Origin: Tritrichomonas musculus
Taxonomy: Eukaryota > Parabasalia > Tritrichomonadida > Tritrichomonadidae
Length of the DNA: 64,000 nt
Direction of reading: 5' to 3'
Assembly: GCA_039105265.1 (NCBI GenBank)
Contig: JAPFFF010000004.1
Location: 744,001 to 808,000 of the forward strand
Below are positions 61,901-64,000 of this stretch, in pieces. Positions within the stretch are counted from its first letter, which is position 1. Every line of letters begins with the position of its first letter. The translations under genes and the position numbers were made by a program. Under the pieces are notes generated by a model. That model did no database searches, was not told the DNA's origin, and saw only the letters and a program-made list of their open reading frames with translations.

Positions 61901-63518
61901 GAAGCTTGATGCAATGAACATCGAAATGCACAAGAAATCAGAAGAAATGAAGAAAAAAGAAGAAAACTTGCAAAAAATGATCGAGTCTAACGAAGAGAAA
62001 GAAAAGAAGCTCGATGAAGAAATACAAGAAAAAGAAGCTGATTTGGCAAATAAAAAAGTTCAGCAAGAAAATGAATTTCAATCAAAATTGAATGAAATCA
62101 AACAAAAAGAAAATGATTTGTTAGAAATGGAGAAAAAAATTGACCTTAAAAAAGATGAATTAAATGATCTTCAGAAAAAGTTCGCTGATATGCCAGCCAA
62201 GATTGAAGAGCTGAATCAAAGGGAAGTTGAAATTATTAAAAAGGAAGTTCGCTTGGGTTCAATGGAATCCGAATTGAATAGAAAAGCTCAGCAAAGAGAG
62301 TCAGAAATTCAACTTCGAATGTCAGCTTTCCAGGCCGAACAGCGCCAGATTGAAACAGAGCTAAACAGAAAGAAGAGAGAAATAGAGGCAAAACTTAAAG
62401 AATTGGAACAGACTGAAAAAGAACCAGAAGAATCAAAGTCATTGAAACAGACTCAAGAATTGATTGACTACAAAATGAAAGAATTAGAAATCAAGCAAAA
62501 AGAGAAAGAATTGACTGAAAGAGAGAAAAAAGCACAGAAGCTTAAAGAAGAAATCGATAAGAAAGAAAAAGATGTCAATGAAAAACTGAAATTAATTGAA
62601 ACCGAAAAAAGTGACAAAATTGATGAATTGACAAAACAAATAAAAGATCAGCAAAAAACAATTAAAGATTACGAATCAAAACTTCAACAACAAAAACAAA
62701 ATGAAGGTCAAATTAATGACCAAAAGGATCAAAATTCTAATTTCGGTTTTGATGTCACTTTTCCTACTTTTGATAATGATTCTGTTGTTGATAGAAAAGT
62801 TGATTTTCAAGAGAGCCAAGATGACGAGAATGTTCAAGAATTGAAAGAGAAAATTGAAGATTTGACAAAAACTATTGATGAGCAAAAAAGTGTCATTTGT
62901 TCTCAAAAAGAGAAAATTGAACAAATAACCGCCGACTTAGAATTTCAACGCCTTCAAAACGGAAGTCAAACAGAGACTGTTGAAAGCAACAATAATGATG
63001 ACACTTTTGAGTTCTACACTGATGAAGATCTTAATAAAAACAACAATAGTGCTGCTGTTGAAGAATTGAATGAAAAATTGAATGATCTTACTGAAAAATT
63101 GAATGATGCTTTAGAAACTAATGTTTTACTTAAACAAAAAATTGAATTATTGGAAAAACAAATTAAAAATAATGAAAATGAAAAGAAAAAAATTAAAGAT
63201 TCTAGATCAAACGTAGATCCTGGCTCTTCTTCTTCAATAAAAACTATCAAAAAGTCTAAAAGACAATTATCTGTACAATCAAAAGCTAAATCTCAATTGA
63301 AGCCTGATCAAGAGATTCCTTTTGATTCAGTTACAGTTTCTTATCTCAGAAAATCATTGTTGCAGTTCTTCTTGCAGGATGAATCTGAACAAAGAATGAT
63401 GATTCCAATCATTTTATCTTTGGTCGGATGTGATGAAGAACAGAAACAAACAGCTGTTAGAAAATGGATTGAAAGTCGTCACCTTATTAACAAAACCAAA
63501 TTTTGGCCTTTCAAATAA
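58905..63518 (+). CDS. GRIP-domain golgin
   Basis: 1537 residues from ATG 58905. Nearly all of the chain is coiled coil rich in Glu, Lys and Gln (EKENEFISKENELKKKIEDF). A disordered Asn/Asp-rich block sits at residues 205-375. The C-terminus has a GRIP-like domain (SVTVSYLRKSLLQFFLQDES, then MMIPIILSLVGCDEEQ) with the conserved tyrosine; GRIP domains bind ARL1-GTP at the trans-Golgi. Long golgins act as tethers that catch vesicles, some through Rabs. It follows the ARF-GEF-like gene in the same direction. The GRIP identity rests on pattern and position and is good but not certain. Confidence 0.82.
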   Translation: MEDENFEDPSSPTSPKESISPEVLRHNLKNAVKRNEKLKQRCDALSHNFSVLEEDYNKKKEIISQLLKEKEALTEKNSELVGRIENKDLQIEQLTNLFNEKDEECKKLNDLNDELVSTFNQERMNFNKEIEILKKNNTSIKSDENSQDLLLAIQKLKEELEQAHKTNEMMSSDQTAFLDEIDKLREENDRLIKKLNGQDSQPANTSETTAPSSPSKNVNNSGIDDIDNLLSIFDENDSNNNSNQQANGASDLLDLNSNDTTSNNNNGSLENNANNDLFGNNKEANDNNLFGNAHEDLFANNSNANNNNNNDDDLFANNSNANNNNNNDDDLFANNSNANNNNNDDDLFGGSGELFANTVDDGKANNDANIIGNDLLGAASPGSHEYDKLLAELNEMKKSFESEMISKEESYRNGVESLQKEKSQFAEEKNLAMTEISSARNELAELQSKLESEKENLGKLKQQIDTEKAKLDEKAEKLEKDRQAYKEKKKKQVAKTKEINETIAQFKAERQEFIDSNNKHNEMLKAKEEQLQQKEAEINNEKAEIDMIKNSLQTQLDQLENDKNNQNFQLQQIIETETSELNKMKKELEEKRIQLDNERKQFEEEKKSIEKVESGQISPEKVEVNNFVEKEESLQPVENNENSLIIEKVQMIENLQKQNNELLVNINQLNQKVEQLTSSLTESENKSQKLEETASLVSQYQEEIEMLKSSIQSNQTETNLQQIEIKEKEIEIARKEKNFEQKKAQFEQELKQKEESLSEKEKTLNESFYKKEAEFTKQVENFGLVQKQKVESLAASQKEAAQKMKEIQDKENEIQKKEKEMMKNMKEKENEFISKENELKKKIEDFNSEVQSKNDFYAKKEEEVQKLKDDYESKFNSIQQAENDLNSHRIELENKEKELNEKILSTNSEYLAKKEEIDQIDSQIKSRLSDVEMKEKESEKIYEDINNQKESLNQAKNEVESERSRIKAKESQLDADRKSLEQKESQLENDKENLQQRVMKLDAMNIEMHKKSEEMKKKEENLQKMIESNEEKEKKLDEEIQEKEADLANKKVQQENEFQSKLNEIKQKENDLLEMEKKIDLKKDELNDLQKKFADMPAKIEELNQREVEIIKKEVRLGSMESELNRKAQQRESEIQLRMSAFQAEQRQIETELNRKKREIEAKLKELEQTEKEPEESKSLKQTQELIDYKMKELEIKQKEKELTEREKKAQKLKEEIDKKEKDVNEKLKLIETEKSDKIDELTKQIKDQQKTIKDYESKLQQQKQNEGQINDQKDQNSNFGFDVTFPTFDNDSVVDRKVDFQESQDDENVQELKEKIEDLTKTIDEQKSVICSQKEKIEQITADLEFQRLQNGSQTETVESNNNDDTFEFYTDEDLNKNNNSAAVEELNEKLNDLTEKLNDALETNVLLKQKIELLEKQIKNNENEKKKIKDSRSNVDPGSSSSIKTIKKSKRQLSVQSKAKSQLKPDQEIPFDSVTVSYLRKSLLQFFLQDESEQRMMIPIILSLVGCDEEQKQTAVRKWIESRHLINKTKFWPFK
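59790..59939 (+). repeat. 51-bp tandem repeat in the golgin gene
   Basis: Three in-frame units at 59790-59840, 59841-59891 and 59892-59939 (last one three bases shorter) encode DLFANNSNANNNNNNDD. Units 1 and 2 differ by one base. FG/DLF-like motifs recur around them (DLFGNN, NLFGNA, DLFGGS). Recent expansion is likely and length may vary between strains. Confidence 0.95.
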
Positions 63519-63925
63519 TTTTCATTAGAAATGTTATTTATTTTTATTTTTTTTTTTTTAAAAAGTGTTTTCAACAAAATGCTTATTAATAACTATTTTA
63601 TATATATATATTTTAATTGATCTAAATGATAAAAATGCTTTTAGAAGATTATCTTTTAAATTAATTATTATAAACTCGTTGAGAAATGAATCTTAATGAG
63701 TAGAATTATTATTTATCATGCGGATATTGTTGATATATCTGTCTATATAATATTTCTACTTAAGAAGAATTGAATATAATTGAACAAAAATATATTCAAT
63801 TATATTCAAGATTTTGCTAAACTCTTTTAATAATATTATTGATTTGTTGCTCTTCTTTTATCTGCAGAGTTGAATAGATAATTGAAAAGATTTAATAAAA
63901 AACTTTTTGATAAAAGAATTTTTAA
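63519..63925. other. AT-rich spacer
   Basis: 407 bases with T runs near 63541-63560, a short (TA)n near 63600 and a small inverted ATTGAATATAATTGAAC-type repeat near 63768-63800. No gene is seen. Confidence 0.55.
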
Positions 63926-64000
63926 ATGGCCGAAGAAGGTTTCTCTTTTGATCCCTCCAAAAAAACTTTATCAGAACCAATCAGAGCTGTCAAAACATCA
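63926..64000 (+). CDS. Gene start at right edge (perhaps RNA polymerase III second-largest subunit)
   Basis: ATG 63926 opens 25 codons to the window end: MAEEGFSFDPSKKTLSEPIR, then AVKTS. The pattern of leucine plus 'PI..V' resembles the N-terminus of RPC2, the second-largest subunit of RNA polymerase III, but the fragment is too short to be sure. Confidence 0.4.
   Translation, partial: MAEEGFSFDPSKKTLSEPIRAVKTS

Overview
The window looks like nuclear DNA of a trichomonad parabasalid, most likely Tritrichomonas foetus or a close relative. It is very AT-rich. Genes are dense, nearly all single open frames, and use the standard code with all three stops. The families fit this group: TKL kinase with long helical tail, BTB-like plus discoidin protein, interrupted ankyrin protein, R2R3-Myb, TTLL, M1 aminopeptidase, GAF/PDE protein, golgin and many coiled-coil proteins. 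Some genes carry a TCAYTW-type initiator shortly before the ATG. The species is inferred, not proven. No canonical trichomonad intron (GTATGT ... ACTAACACACAG) was seen.

Layout. 1-13 kb: a TOG-domain protein open at the left edge, a TKL kinase, an unknown basic protein, ATG4 protease, a proline-rich SCAR/WAVE-like protein and a SAPS-like tail-anchored protein. 13-16.4 kb: an ankyrin gene cut by AT-rich stretches and an R2R3-Myb factor. 16.4-26 kb is the accessory part: two short TIR elements, two copies of a TIR element with tRNA-like boxes, a membrane-anchored isochorismatase-fold protein, a possible tiny spliced gene, a decayed transposase-like gene and a SUKH-like protein. 26.6-35.2 kb: CLU protein, Alba-like protein, BTB/discoidin protein and TTLL glutamylase. 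35.4-36.0 kb: an HSP90 pseudogene. 36-46.8 kb: a coiled-coil protein, NSUN2-type RNA methyltransferase, Rab GTPase, an unknown protein, a coiled-coil protein and a GAF protein with a degenerate PDE domain. 47-52 kb: an unknown protein whose ATG abuts a TIR element, then a broken M1 aminopeptidase. 52-63.5 kb: a coiled-coil protein, a large Sec7 (BIG/GBF-like) protein with an altered catalytic region and a GRIP golgin. A 25-codon gene start, perhaps RNA polymerase III subunit 2, runs off the right edge.

The genes do not form an operon. Recurrent themes are membrane traffic and Golgi (Rab, Sec7 protein, GRIP golgin), cytoskeleton (TOG protein, SCAR-like protein, TTLL) and autophagy (ATG4). The most unusual observations are seven AT-rich interruptions all at one register of the ankyrin repeat, an ARF-GEF whose glutamic finger and second Sec7 motif are not conserved, a PDE fold without its metal ligands, a TIR element inserted exactly at a start codon, and a TIR element carrying Pol III-like A and B boxes with an 8-bp target duplication.
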